Assembly: GCF_030144325.1 (NCBI RefSeq)
Contig: NZ_CP126307.1
Location: forward strand, 1,426,001 to 1,490,000
Length of the DNA stretch: 64,000 nucleotides
Reading direction: 5' to 3'
Origin: Bosea vestrisii
GTDB taxonomy: Bacteria; Pseudomonadota; Alphaproteobacteria; Rhizobiales; Beijerinckiaceae
Part shown: positions 32,070 to 42,040 of the stretch, in pieces
Layout: every line of letters starts with the position of its first letter
Numbering within the stretch: position 1 is the first letter of the stretch
The notes under the pieces: model-generated
Told to the model about the DNA's origin: nothing
Databases searched by the model: none
What the model saw: the letters and a program-made list of their open reading frames with translations, nothing else
Position numbers and translations under genes: made by a program

Positions 32070-34052
32070 CTACAGCTGCGCCTGCGGATCAGGATGCCCG
32101 TCGATCCGCATCTGGAACAGGAAATAGGTCGGCGAGCAGAAGCCGTAATCCTTCACCGTCGTGGTCGCGCCCGGCACGTCGTCGGGGATCGCCTGGCACA
32201 TATAGTCCTCGCGGCAGAAGCTGTTGGCGCTGCAGGTGCCGCGATTGCCGCGCGTCACCGCCTTCGACAGACAGTCATCGAAACGGTTGGTCGCGACACA
32301 ATCATCGAAGGCCTTGCCGCCGGCGAGTCCGCAGATCTCGTCCGGCACCTTGCCGTTGGCGAAACCAGCGAAGGTCCGGTCGGCCGGCGTGCACTGGCGA
32401 TAGGCCATTCCGGCGGGAACGCCGATCTTCGCCGGCCGGCAGTTGAAGGCGCTCTGCGAGAAGCCCGTGGCGAAGGCGCCGAATTGTCCGGTCTTGCGGT
32501 AGCGGTCGAGATAAGGCTTGCCGACTGCGGTGGTGATCGCGCCGTTCAGGCAGGGCTGGCCGGAGAAGTTGCGGGCTTCGTCAAGTCTGACGCATTGGCC
32601 GAACTCGATCCCGACCGCTTTGCTCTCGACCAGCGGCTTGCAGACCGAGCCCGCGGCGCACCCCCAGCCCTCGCCGAAGGCTTTCGCACTCTCGCCCGTC
32701 AGGCACGGCATGGTCAGCGCCGCCTGCCGATAGGCGAAGCTCCGGCCCGCCTGCCAGGTTGCCGGCGGCGCGAAGGATGGCGGGCGGTAGCGCTCCGGCT
32801 CGGTGCCATCAGCGACCGCTGCGACATAGGCCGCGCGGCGAAAACCTTCCGCATAGACATGCGGGGATATGCCGGTCTTGATCCGGTTCAGCGCCGAGGT
32901 CGAGCCGTCATCGAGCCCGAACATGTGGAAGCCGGCGGTGGCGCCGGCCTGATGGCAGCCCATGCATGAGCCGTTGTCGAGCCGCTCCAGCAGCGCCTTC
33001 TCGTTGCGCACCAGCCGAGCCCGGCTGAAATCGAGCCCCGTCAGTGCGCTCGCCGGCAAGGCCTCGGTGAAGGGGTGATTCGCCAGCCGGGCGCTGCCGA
33101 AGGTCGAATAGGAGATCGCCTTGGTGGTAAGGAAGCGCTCGGGCAGCTGGTAGACGCCCCGGTCGATCGCCGGGAGATTGCTCCTGACATAGTCGATCAG
33201 CTCCTGTCGGAGCGCGGCATCGCTCTTCAGCCGCGCCACATCGGGCGTGTTCTCCAGCGGCTTCGGCTTGAGTGAGAGGCTTCCGTCGCTGCGCGATACC
33301 GCGAAGACGCGCTGCAGATAGGCAGCCTGCCCGCCGAACTCGGTCTCCATGCCGGACGGGAAGCGCACGATCTGGGCGTTGACCTCGATCTGCTTGAGGC
33401 TGAGCCGCTCCTTCGCCAGCGGTCCCCTGACGAGCTGCCGCGCCACCAAGGCCGGATCGCCACCGGGCGCGATCAGCCAAGCCTGCGCGGCCTCGCCGCA
33501 GGAGCCGCCCTCGCCCGCTCTGACGCTGAAGACCGCGTTCAGCGTAAACGGCAGGCGCGAGGCCAGCCGGCGCTTCAGCTTCGCATCGTCGAAGGCATAG
33601 GCGAGCCGGTAGATCAGGCGCACCTCGCCGCAGCCGGTCTCGCCGGAGAGCGCGGCGAAGTCCTGCCGGTCGAGCCGGTTGACCACGGCGGCCAGCTGGA
33701 AGCGCGCGATCGGCGAGCGCAGCCAGCGCAGGTCGATCACGCGCCCGACATTGCCATCGGTGACCTCATAGAGCCTGCGACCATTGGCCAGCATCTCGGC
33801 GCGCAGCGCCGTGACGTCCTCGCCGACATGGCTGGCGATCGTGCGGAAGGCAGTGCTGTCCCGAGCCAATGCGGCAGTGCTGTCGGCCCCGCCCGCACCG
33901 AGAACATCCGCCAGCGCGTAGCCTGCTCCTTCGAGGCGGCGCAGCGTCGCGACGTCCTGGATATCGAGCAGCGGTTCGGCCGCACCTACGGCCGTACCCG
34001 CGACCCAAAGCAACATTGCCAGACCAAGCCTGCGCCAACCCGCCCCTCGCAT
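32070..34052 (-). CDS. Secreted cysteine-rich protein with one CxxCH heme motif
   Basis: A 660-residue protein of unknown family. Residues 1-25 form a signal peptide (LAMLLWVAGTAVGAAEP). One haem c motif CMGCH is at residues 363-367, and the C-terminal third (after residue 430) holds about 14 cysteines in short spacings, for example CSANSFCREDYMC, suggesting disulfide knots. The middle has RLIYRLAYAFDD and an FPSGMETEFGGQAAYLQRVF block with no clear domain. It could be a periplasmic/extracellular electron-transfer or oxidative protein. It ends 3 bp from the convergent dioxygenase, which may hint at a joint aromatic/redox role. ATG 34052 is chosen; 34082 is also possible. Confidence 0.65.
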   Translation of the reverse strand: MRGAGWRRLGLAMLLWVAGTAVGAAEPLLDIQDVATLRRLEGAGYALADVLGAGGADSTAALARDSTAFRTIASHVGEDVTALRAEMLANGRRLYEVTDGNVGRVIDLRWLRSPIARFQLAAVVNRLDRQDFAALSGETGCGEVRLIYRLAYAFDDAKLKRRLASRLPFTLNAVFSVRAGEGGSCGEAAQAWLIAPGGDPALVARQLVRGPLAKERLSLKQIEVNAQIVRFPSGMETEFGGQAAYLQRVFAVSRSDGSLSLKPKPLENTPDVARLKSDAALRQELIDYVRSNLPAIDRGVYQLPERFLTTKAISYSTFGSARLANHPFTEALPASALTGLDFSRARLVRNEKALLERLDNGSCMGCHQAGATAGFHMFGLDDGSTSALNRIKTGISPHVYAEGFRRAAYVAAVADGTEPERYRPPSFAPPATWQAGRSFAYRQAALTMPCLTGESAKAFGEGWGCAAGSVCKPLVESKAVGIEFGQCVRLDEARNFSGQPCLNGAITTAVGKPYLDRYRKTGQFGAFATGFSQSAFNCRPAKIGVPAGMAYRQCTPADRTFAGFANGKVPDEICGLAGGKAFDDCVATNRFDDCLSKAVTRGNRGTCSANSFCREDYMCQAIPDDVPGATTTVKDYGFCSPTYFLFQMRIDGHPDPQAQL

Positions 34053-34160
34053 GGCGTCGTCCCCAGCCGATTCGCAACGCAACCGCGCTCCGCGACGAAG
34101 GATAGCGCGGCGCCTGCCAGCGTCTAGTTGGGTAAGACTCCAGCCGCCGATCAGCTAATT

Positions 34161-34571
34161 TCAGCCGGAGCGGGCTTCGCGAGCCGCGCGTGCCTTGCGC
34201 GCCAGCTCCTCGAATTCATCCCGCATCTCCTCGAGCTTGTCCTCGTCGAGCTCCTCGAGATCGAGCAGTTCCTCGCGCGCGCCTTCGATCTTGTTGATCA
34301 GCTCGTCGAGCTTGATCTGCATCGCCGCGGTATCGCGGTTCTGGCTGTTCTGGATGATGAACACCATCAGGAAAGTGACGATCGTCGTCGAGGTATTGAT
34401 CACCAGTTGCCAGGTATCGTTGAAACCGAAGAACGGTCCCGACACCGCCCAGACGACGATGATGGCGAGCGCGATGAAGAAGGTCTGCGGCCTGCCGGCC
34501 CAATGCGCCGTCGCCTGGGACAGGCGCGTGAAAAGCGAGCGGCTGCCGCTCCCCGGTTTGGCTGCTGTCAT
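34161..34571 (-). CDS. Low-affinity iron permease family protein
   Basis: A 136-residue protein with two hydrophobic helices (residues about 28-50 and 55-75) and the motif ALAIIVVWAVSGPFFGFNDTWQLVINTSTTIVTFLMVFIIQNSQNRD, which identifies the Fet4-like low-affinity iron permease family (PF04120). The tail is an acidic, Glu/Leu-rich coiled coil (LDLEELDEDKLEEMRDEFEEL). Bacterial members are short; real transport activity has not been shown for this form. It is on the same strand as the neighbouring adhC, 73 bp away. Confidence 0.8.
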   Translation of the reverse strand: MTAAKPGSGSRSLFTRLSQATAHWAGRPQTFFIALAIIVVWAVSGPFFGFNDTWQLVINTSTTIVTFLMVFIIQNSQNRDTAAMQIKLDELINKIEGAREELLDLEELDEDKLEEMRDEFEELARKARAAREARSG

Positions 34572-34644
34572 GGCTGGTCCCCCAATGTGCCGTCCCGATC
34601 AACCATGATCAGGCAGAAGCGTTCCGGGGGCCGGCCTCGTATTC

Positions 34645-35757
<1,113 letters not shown>

Positions 35758-35787
35758 CTCGATATCTCCCTCAACTCTCAGTCGCGC

Positions 35788-36092
35788 CTATTTTAGATAG
35801 GTTCGCAATGTCCGGATGATTCCGTCGATCTCGGCATTGAGATCAAGGCGGGTCTCCCCGCCCCGTCCAGCCAGCCCGCCAGTCTCCTGCGCCTGCCCGA
35901 ACGTCTCGCGCAGATGGCTTTCAGGACCTCGGCCATCAGCCCGTTGGCAGCCCCGCGAAGCGCAGCGATCTGCTGCAGGAGCGCGCTGCAATCCACACCG
36001 GCTTCGACCGCACGCTCCAGCGCTTCCGCCTGGCCTTTGATGCGGCGCAGGCGTGTAACGGCGCGCTTCTTCTCGTCCGGGCTATGCGGCAT
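35788..36092 (-). pseudogene. frmR: frmR, formaldehyde-sensing repressor (CsoR/RcnR family), frameshifted
   Basis: The start frame MPHSPDEKKRAVTRLRRIKGQAEALE contains the sensor Cys (AGVDCSALLQQ, near residue 35) and runs to GLMAEVL, then degenerates. The next frame reads ESHLRETF (with the conserved His, equivalent to His60) and ends DGIIRTLRTYLK. One missing base near 35922 (CTGAAAGC where CTGGAAAGC is expected) joins them into a 101-residue protein. FrmR represses frmRA until formaldehyde crosslinks the N-terminal Pro with Cys35. As written the repressor would be non-functional and adhC constitutive; a sequencing error is equally likely. Confidence 0.85.
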
Positions 36093-36116
36093 GGCACCTC
36101 ATGCCATACGGCTAAG

Positions 36117-36133
36117 ATACTCCATGGGAGTAT
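36117..36133. promoter_or_regulatory. Palindromic operator upstream of frmR
   Basis: ATACTCC (36117-36123) and GGAGTAT (36127-36133) flank a short centre. The TACT-C/G-AGTA layout matches operators of the RcnR/FrmR/CsoR family, and it sits 24 bp upstream of the frmR start, where repression of frmR-adhC would occur. Confidence 0.7.
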
Positions 36134-36175
36134 GTCAATCATCGTGTCGAGGCGATCCCTGATCAGGGTGCCGCC

Positions 36176-36208
36176 AAAAGAAAAACCGCGCGAGCTGGGC
36201 TCGCGCGG
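36176..36208 (-). terminator. Rho-independent terminator of the outer-membrane protein gene
   Basis: Stem CCGCGCGAGC (36186-36195), loop TGG, stem GCTCGCGCGG (36199-36208). On the minus strand it is followed by TTTTTCTTTT, the downstream U-tract, and lies 25 bp past the omp stop. Confidence 0.85.
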
Positions 36209-36233
36209 CTGTCCGTGTGGATTGGCGGATTGG

Positions 36234-37094
36234 TCAGTACTTGCGGACGACCGGGGCTGGCGCGTAGGTGACCGGCCTCTCGACCGGGCCGCAGCAATCC
36301 GGCTCGCCAAAGTTCCAGCGCATACCGATGCGGAAATCGTGGCTGTCGATATCCTTGACCTTCAGCGGCGAGTAGGTCTCGTTCAGGAAGGCGTTGCGGA
36401 TACGACCCGAATGGGCATCGCCGAGATTGAGATAGCGATAGCCCACTTCGAGCGTGAGGTTCTTGTTCACCTCGTAGCCGACGCCGGCCATCAGCGCCCA
36501 GGCCACGCCCGACTTGTCGCCATTGCCGGCCGTGCCCAGCGTGCCGGCACCGGTGAACTGCAGACCCTGGTCGGTCATGCCGCTGATGCGGTTGGTCGCA
36601 TAGCCGATACCGGCGCCGATATAGGGCGTCAGGCAGTTCCAGGTGCCGAGATCGACATAGGCGTTGAACAGGGCGACCATCGAAGAGAGGTTGCCCTTGT
36701 ACGTGTTGGTCTGATTGCCGCCGATGAAAGGGTTGAACACCACGTCCGTGGCGCCGATCGTGGCTCCGCCGCGATATTCAAACGTGCCGTCGACGCGGAA
36801 CCAGTTATTGAAGCGATAGCCGATACCCGCGCCGGCAAAGAAGGAGGTGGAACTGTCTTCCTTGGTGACGAAGCTTCCGCCGAACTGGCTGATCTCCGCC
36901 TGCTGGTAACTACCGTAATTCGTGACGCCGACGCCGATATCGCCGCGCAGATAGATGCCCGAGCTGATCGTGCCCCGCAGTTCCGGCGGCGGGGGAGCGG
37001 GCGGCGGGGCCATCGGAAAGTCTGCGGCCTGGGCGATGGCGGACGCGCTCACGGCCATGGCGCCTGCAAGCGCAAGGGTTTTCAGGCTGCGCAT
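36234..37094 (-). CDS. Outer-membrane beta-barrel protein (Omp25-like)
   Basis: A 286-residue porin-like protein. Signal peptide residues 1-23 (LKTLALAGAMAVSASAIAQA) end with AQA before ADFPMAPPPAP. The mature part alternates hydrophobic/aromatic strands (SSGIYLRGDIGVGV, FFAGAGIGYRFNNWFRVDGTFEYRGG, TPYIGAGIGYATNR, SGVAWALMAGVGYEVNKNLTLEVGYRYLNLGD) and ends with HDFRIGMRWNF, a terminal barrel strand, then a proline-rich tail. It fits the 8-stranded OmpA/Omp25 barrels abundant in Hyphomicrobiales, stabilising the envelope. It has its own terminator; a direct repeat (TAACCCTA) lies about 90-110 bp upstream of the start. Confidence 0.85.
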   Translation of the reverse strand: MRSLKTLALAGAMAVSASAIAQAADFPMAPPPAPPPPELRGTISSGIYLRGDIGVGVTNYGSYQQAEISQFGGSFVTKEDSSTSFFAGAGIGYRFNNWFRVDGTFEYRGGATIGATDVVFNPFIGGNQTNTYKGNLSSMVALFNAYVDLGTWNCLTPYIGAGIGYATNRISGMTDQGLQFTGAGTLGTAGNGDKSGVAWALMAGVGYEVNKNLTLEVGYRYLNLGDAHSGRIRNAFLNETYSPLKVKDIDSHDFRIGMRWNFGEPDCCGPVERPVTYAPAPVVRKY

Positions 37095-37398
37095 GGCAGG
37101 CCCCTTCGAGTTTGCATGCAGCTGGACTCAAGCGCACGCGAGTTACCGATGGGGAAACCTTGCCACGGATTTCTTAAACGAGGCTTAACCCTAAAAACTA
37201 ACCCTATCGCCCCGTAAACGGCTGCTTTGCGGGTCGCGGGATTCCTTCTCCTACACGAAGGAGCGATGCAAAGCGGCGGAATCCAGAACGATGGCGATTG
37301 GCCGGCAAAGCTGCTGGCCCGCCTTCCCGGCGCCAGCGCTGGTCCTTGATTCTCCGCTCGGGTCCGACGGCCCGCCCGGAAACCGCGACGACGTCCGC
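37095..37398. promoter_or_regulatory. Upstream region of omp: TAACCCTA direct repeats and a stem-loop
   Basis: A 304-bp gap without a gene. TAACCCTA occurs at 37186-37193 and 37199-37206, a direct repeat at 13-bp pitch, in a low-GC patch that may be the omp promoter/operator. Further on, GCTTTGC (37224-37230) pairs with GCAAAGC (37268-37274), with CCTTC/GAAGG inside, a possible stem-loop of unknown role downstream of glmM. No gene is credible here. Confidence 0.35.
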
Positions 37399-38742
37399 TC
37401 AGGCCGCTGCCTTCGTCACCGCATCGACCACCTCGTCGACGGCGCGCATGACGAGGTCGCGATCGTCGCCTTCAGCCATGACGCGGATCACCGGCTCGGT
37501 GCCCGAGGGACGGATCACCAGCCGTCCGGTCTCGCCGAGCATCAACTCAGCCGCCTTGATCGCGCTGACCACCGGCTTCTCCTCCAGCGGACGGCCTTGC
37601 TTGTAGCGGACGTTCTTAAGGATCTGCGGCAAAGGCTCGAAGCAATGGCAGACCTCGGAGACCGGCTTCTCCTGCCGCTTGACCACGGCGAGGAGCTGCA
37701 GCGCCGCTACCAGCCCGTCGCCGGTCGTGCCGTAGTCGGAGAGGATGATGTGGCCGGACTGCTCGCCGCCGAGATTGAAGCCGTTGGCGCGCATGTGCTC
37801 CAGCACATAGCGGTCGCCGACAGCAGTGCGCGCCATCGACAAGCCGAGGCCCGCCAGATAGCGCTCGAGGCCGAGATTTGACATCACGGTGGCGACGATG
37901 CCGGGCGCGGAAAGCCGCCCATCCTCCTGCCAGCTGCGCGCGATCACGCCCATCAGCTGGTCACCATCGACGATCTGGCCCTGCTCGTCGACGACGAGGA
38001 CACGGTCGGCGTCGCCATCGAGCGCGATGCCGAGATCGGCACGCAGGTCGCGCACCTTCTGGCTGAGCGCCGCTGGCTTGGTCGAACCGACATCCTTGTT
38101 GATGTTGAAGCCATCCGGCTCGTCGCCGATGGTGATGACCTCGGCACCGAGTTCCCAGAGCGCTTCCGGAGCGACCTTGTAGGCGGCGCCATTGGCGCAA
38201 TCGAGCACGATGCGCAGGCCGTCCAGGCCGAGATTGCGCGGCAACGTGCGTTTGGCAAACTCGATATAGCGGGCATGCGCGCTCTCGATGCGCTTGGCGC
38301 GGCCGAGCATCGCCGAGGAAGACAGCTGCTTGCCGAGATCGGAATCGATCAGCCGGGTGATCTCCGCCTCGACCTCGTCATTGAGCTTGTATCCGTCCGG
38401 CCCGAACAGCTTGATGCCGTTGTCCTCGTAGGGGTTGTGCGAGGCCGAGATCATCACACCGAGATCGGCTCGCATCGAGCGGGTCAGCATCGCCACGGCC
38501 GGCGTCGGCATCGGGCCGAGCAGCAGCACGTCCATGCCGACCGAGGTGAAGCCCGCGACCAGCGCGTTCTCGATCATGTAGCCCGACAGACGGGTATCCT
38601 TGCCGATCACCACGCGATGGCGGTGCTCGCCGCGGCGAAAGGCGATGCCGGTAGCCTGGCCCACCCGCAACGCCAGATCGGGCGTGATCACGCCATTGGC
38701 GCGCCCGCGAATGCCATCTGTGCCGAAATATTTGCGTGTCAT
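37399..38742 (-). CDS. glmM: Phosphoglucosamine mutase GlmM
   Basis: A 447-residue alpha-D-phosphohexomutase. The N-terminal loop is RKYFGTDGIRGRAN, the phospho-Ser loop is ISASHNPYEDNGIKLFG (near residue 100), the Mg loop is DGDADRV (near residue 243) and the C-terminal phosphate-binding loop is RPSGTEPVIRVMAEG. It converts glucosamine-6-P to glucosamine-1-P, the first committed step of UDP-GlcNAc and so peptidoglycan/LPS supply. It follows ftsH on the same strand, but a hairpin at 38896 suggests separate transcription. Confidence 0.95.
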   Translation of the reverse strand: MTRKYFGTDGIRGRANGVITPDLALRVGQATGIAFRRGEHRHRVVIGKDTRLSGYMIENALVAGFTSVGMDVLLLGPMPTPAVAMLTRSMRADLGVMISASHNPYEDNGIKLFGPDGYKLNDEVEAEITRLIDSDLGKQLSSSAMLGRAKRIESAHARYIEFAKRTLPRNLGLDGLRIVLDCANGAAYKVAPEALWELGAEVITIGDEPDGFNINKDVGSTKPAALSQKVRDLRADLGIALDGDADRVLVVDEQGQIVDGDQLMGVIARSWQEDGRLSAPGIVATVMSNLGLERYLAGLGLSMARTAVGDRYVLEHMRANGFNLGGEQSGHIILSDYGTTGDGLVAALQLLAVVKRQEKPVSEVCHCFEPLPQILKNVRYKQGRPLEEKPVVSAIKAAELMLGETGRLVIRPSGTEPVIRVMAEGDDRDLVMRAVDEVVDAVTKAAA

Positions 38743-38895
38743 CAGGAGTGCCCTCGGAGCCCGGTCCGAACTGTTGCTTTTTTTCAGCTCATACAGGCTC
38801 TTCGCCTGCTCAGCTTCTCACAAATTGTGTCGGACAGTATCCGTCAAGCTCCGGTAGCGCCGTCCCACGTGAATTGCGGGGACAGGCCAACAGAA

Positions 38896-38917
38896 AGGGC
38901 GGCCCGAAGACCGCCCT
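38896..38917 (-). terminator. Hairpin terminator of ftsH
   Basis: AGGGCGG (38896-38902) and CCGCCCT (38911-38917) flank an 8-nt loop, 28 bp past the ftsH stop; a short T-rich tail (TTCTGTT) follows on the minus strand. Reasonable but weak U-tract. Confidence 0.6.
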
Positions 38918-38944
38918 CGCTGATCTTGGTAGTCTCAAGCTCTC

Positions 38945-40870
38945 TCAGGCCTGCGGCTGCGGCTCCAGCCCTGCATCGGGCTCGTCGCGCTTGCGGCCCT
39001 TGCCGGCGCTCGGCACCGCCGAGCCACGCGGCGCGTGGGGGGTGTCGTCGGCATCGCGCGACGGGCGCTTGCCGGCGATCAGGTCGCGGATCTCGTCGCC
39101 GGTCAGCGTCTCGAACTCGAGCAACGCCTCGGCGACGGCGACGAATTGCTCGTGATGCTCGGTCAGGATCGCCGTGGCGTCGAGATAGCCCTGATGGACC
39201 AGCTTGCGCACCTCGGAGTCGATCTTCTGCGCGGTCGCCTCCGACAGGCTCTGAGTCCGGCCCATCGACATGCCGAGGAAAACCTCTTCCTGGTTGTCGC
39301 CATAGGCAACCATGCCGAGTTCCTTGGAATAGCCCATCTGCGTGACCATGGCCTTGGCCATCTTGGTCGCCTGCTGGATGTCGCCCGTGGCTCCGGAGGT
39401 CACGTTCTCCATGCCGAAGGTCATCTCTTCCGCCACGCGCCCACCCATGGCGACCGCGAGCTGCGAGGTAAACTCCTTGAACTTCATCGAGTAGCGGTCG
39501 CCTTCCGGCAGGAACTTGACCATGCCGAGCGCGCGGCCGCGCGGGATGATCGTCGCCTTGTGGACCGGGATGCCGGCGGGCACGTAGAGGCCGACGATGG
39601 CGTGACCGGCCTCGTGATAGGCGGTCAGCTTCTTCTCCTCCTCGGACATCGCCATGGATTTGCGCTCGGCGCCCATCATGACCTTGTCTTTGGCATCCTC
39701 GAATTCGGCATGGGTGACCATGCGCTTGCCGCGCCGGGCGGCAAGCAGCGCGCCCTCGTTGACGAGGTTCATCAGGTCGGCGCCGGAGAAGCCCGGCGTG
39801 CCGCGAGCCAGCACCTTGAGATCGACATCGGGGGCGAGCGGCACCTTGCGCACATGCACGCGCAGGATCTTCTCGCGCCCGGCGACATCGGGATTCGGCA
39901 CCACGATCTGGCGGTCGAAGCGGCCGGGGCGCAGCAGTGCCGGGTCGAGCACGTCGGGCCGGTTGGTCGCGGCGATGATGATCACGCCCTCATTCGGCTC
40001 GAACCCGTCCATCTCGACCAAGAGCTGGTTCAGGGTCTGCTCGCGCTCATCATTGCCGCCGCCGAGGCCGGCGCCGCGATGGCGGCCGACCGCGTCGATC
40101 TCGTCGATGAAGATGATGCAGGGCGAGTTCTTCTTGGCCTGCTCGAACATGTCGCGCACACGGCTGGCGCCGACGCCGACGAACATCTCGACGAAATCCG
40201 AGCCCGAGATGGTGAAGAACGGCACGTTCGCTTCGCCGGCGACGGCGCGCGCGGTCAAGGTCTTGCCGGTACCGGGAGGGCCGACCAGCAGCACGCCGCG
40301 CGGGATGCGCCCGCCGAGGCGCTGGAACTTCTGCGGATCCCGCAGGAACTCAACGATCTCCTGCAGATCTTCCTTGGCCTCGTCGATGCCGGCAACGTCC
40401 TCGAAGGTAACGCGGCCATGCGCCTCGGTGAGGAGCTTAGCCTTTGACTTGCCGAAGCCCATCGCCCGCCCGGCACCATTCTGCATCTGGCGGGACATGA
40501 ATATCCACAGGCCGATGAAGATCACGAAGGGCAGCGAGTTGACGAGCAGCGCCATGAACCAGGGCGTGCCCTCGGAGGGAGCGCGGGCCGAGACCTGCAC
40601 GCCCTTCTGCGCCAGGGTCCTGACGAGTTGCGGATCGTTATATGGCGCGTAAGCAACGAAGCTTCGGCCGTCCGAGAAGGTGCCGGTAATCTCCGGCCCT
40701 GCCACCACCACACTGGCGATGCGGCCGGCCTCGGACTCGTTGATCAGCTGGCTGAAGGGAATTTCGTTGGTGCTGGCGCGCTGGCTCGGGCTCTGAAACA
40801 AGGTGACCAGCGCCAGAACCAGCAGGAAGATCACCACCCAGAGGGCGAAATTGCGGAAGTTCGGATTCAT
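38945..40870 (-). CDS. ftsH: ATP-dependent zinc metalloprotease FtsH
   Basis: A 641-residue membrane protease. N-terminal TM (residues 6-26), periplasmic domain, second TM near residues 108-127, AAA module with Walker A GPPGTGKT (near residue 195), Walker B FIDEIDAVG, SRH (RPDVLDPALLRPGRFDRQ) and the Zn motif YHEAGHAIVG near residue 418. FtsH degrades misfolded membrane proteins and regulators such as LpxC. The tail after residue 600 is a low-complexity charged extension typical of alphaproteobacteria. It sits between tilS and glmM in the normal order. Confidence 0.95.
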   Translation of the reverse strand: MNPNFRNFALWVVIFLLVLALVTLFQSPSQRASTNEIPFSQLINESEAGRIASVVVAGPEITGTFSDGRSFVAYAPYNDPQLVRTLAQKGVQVSARAPSEGTPWFMALLVNSLPFVIFIGLWIFMSRQMQNGAGRAMGFGKSKAKLLTEAHGRVTFEDVAGIDEAKEDLQEIVEFLRDPQKFQRLGGRIPRGVLLVGPPGTGKTLTARAVAGEANVPFFTISGSDFVEMFVGVGASRVRDMFEQAKKNSPCIIFIDEIDAVGRHRGAGLGGGNDEREQTLNQLLVEMDGFEPNEGVIIIAATNRPDVLDPALLRPGRFDRQIVVPNPDVAGREKILRVHVRKVPLAPDVDLKVLARGTPGFSGADLMNLVNEGALLAARRGKRMVTHAEFEDAKDKVMMGAERKSMAMSEEEKKLTAYHEAGHAIVGLYVPAGIPVHKATIIPRGRALGMVKFLPEGDRYSMKFKEFTSQLAVAMGGRVAEEMTFGMENVTSGATGDIQQATKMAKAMVTQMGYSKELGMVAYGDNQEEVFLGMSMGRTQSLSEATAQKIDSEVRKLVHQGYLDATAILTEHHEQFVAVAEALLEFETLTGDEIRDLIAGKRPSRDADDTPHAPRGSAVPSAGKGRKRDEPDAGLEPQPQA

Positions 40871-40981
40871 CAGGGTTCCGATCCGCTCGCCAGCGGAATT
40901 GCCGCGCGAGCCTGTGGTTTTCGCTGCTTAATCTAAGACTGTCATGCCCCCTTGCCAAGGGAAGCGCGGTCCTTCTTCGGG

Positions 40982-42040
40982 TTATACCGTCGCAGGGTGA
41001 ACGCCGCGGCGCCTTTCGCCCTCGCGCCTGAGTGTCAAGAGGCCGTCGCCGGCAAGCAAGAGACGGAAGCCGCCGAGCGTACGGCGCAGCGCCCTGCCCT
41101 CGCGGGCTGCGATGATCAGGGCCTGCGCGCAGCCCTCGATCCGTGCCAGGCGCAACGGCCCGTCGGCCGCTTCGTCGCTGTCCTGCGCCGCGGCGAGCGC
41201 GAGAGCGAGGCTCCGGATGATGATCTCCTCGGGCTCGTGGCAGAGCCGCGCGAAATCGAACCAGCGCTCTCCCGCCTCCCCGCCCGCCGGCAACGTCGCC
41301 AAGGCACGCACTGCCAGAACATCAAGGGCTTCATCGGCCCGCGCCAGCCGGCGGGCGAGCTGACCGAGCCGCTCGGCGGTCAATCCCTCTTGCGCCAGCT
41401 CCGGCAAGAACTCGCGCCAGCGGATGCGGGCGAAGCGCGGGTCGTCGTTGGACGGATCGCGCACGAAGGAGAGCCCTCGCGCCTTGCAGGTTGCGACGAG
41501 CCGGGCTTTCTCGGTCCCGAGCAGCGGCCTTGCGAGCACGACTCCGCTCGCCGAGCTGCGCGGTGCCATCCCTGCGAGGCCAGTAAGGCCAGAGCCTGCA
41601 GCCATGCGGATCAGCAGAGTCTCGGCCTGGTCGTCGAGATTATGGGCGGTGACAATGGCAGTGGCGCCAGACGCCCTCGCCTCCTCTGCCAGCAGGGCGT
41701 AGCGCGCAGCTCGTGCCTTCTCCTGTAGCCCGGTCTGCGGCTTATGGCCCGACCAGCGCCTCGTACGATGCTCGAGCTTCAGTCCGGCGCAGAGCTCGCC
41801 GACCATCAGCGCCTCCGCTGCCGCCTCGGGGCGCAGGCCGTGATCGATGGTGACCACCAGGAGTCGCGGGTGGCCGCTTCTGGCCCATTCGGCGAGAAGC
41901 GCGAGGAGAGCGACGGAATCCGGCCCACCCGAGACCGCGACGACCAAGGCGTCCTCACCGGCGAGCGGAGCAAACAGGACGGCGGCATCCGCCGCCGTCA
42001 GGGGTTCGTATTCGGCAGTCTCTGGAGGCGTCGCGATCAA
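40982..42040 (-). CDS. tilS: tRNA(Ile)-lysidine synthase TilS
   Basis: A 352-residue PP-loop ATPase. The signature SGGPDSVALLALLAEW is near residue 35, VVTIDHGLRPEAAAEA follows, and the substrate stretch includes AHNLDDQAETLLIRM and ARIRWREFLPEL. It converts C34 of the CAU-anticodon tRNA(Ile) to lysidine, so AUA is read as Ile; essential. The start is TTG (42040), overlapping the cpoB stop as TTGA, so translation is coupled. The C-terminal domain is shorter than in E. coli, as in related bacteria. Confidence 0.93.
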   Translation of the reverse strand: MIATPPETAEYEPLTAADAAVLFAPLAGEDALVVAVSGGPDSVALLALLAEWARSGHPRLLVVTIDHGLRPEAAAEALMVGELCAGLKLEHRTRRWSGHKPQTGLQEKARAARYALLAEEARASGATAIVTAHNLDDQAETLLIRMAAGSGLTGLAGMAPRSSASGVVLARPLLGTEKARLVATCKARGLSFVRDPSNDDPRFARIRWREFLPELAQEGLTAERLGQLARRLARADEALDVLAVRALATLPAGGEAGERWFDFARLCHEPEEIIIRSLALALAAAQDSDEAADGPLRLARIEGCAQALIIAAREGRALRRTLGGFRLLLAGDGLLTLRREGERRRGVHPATV

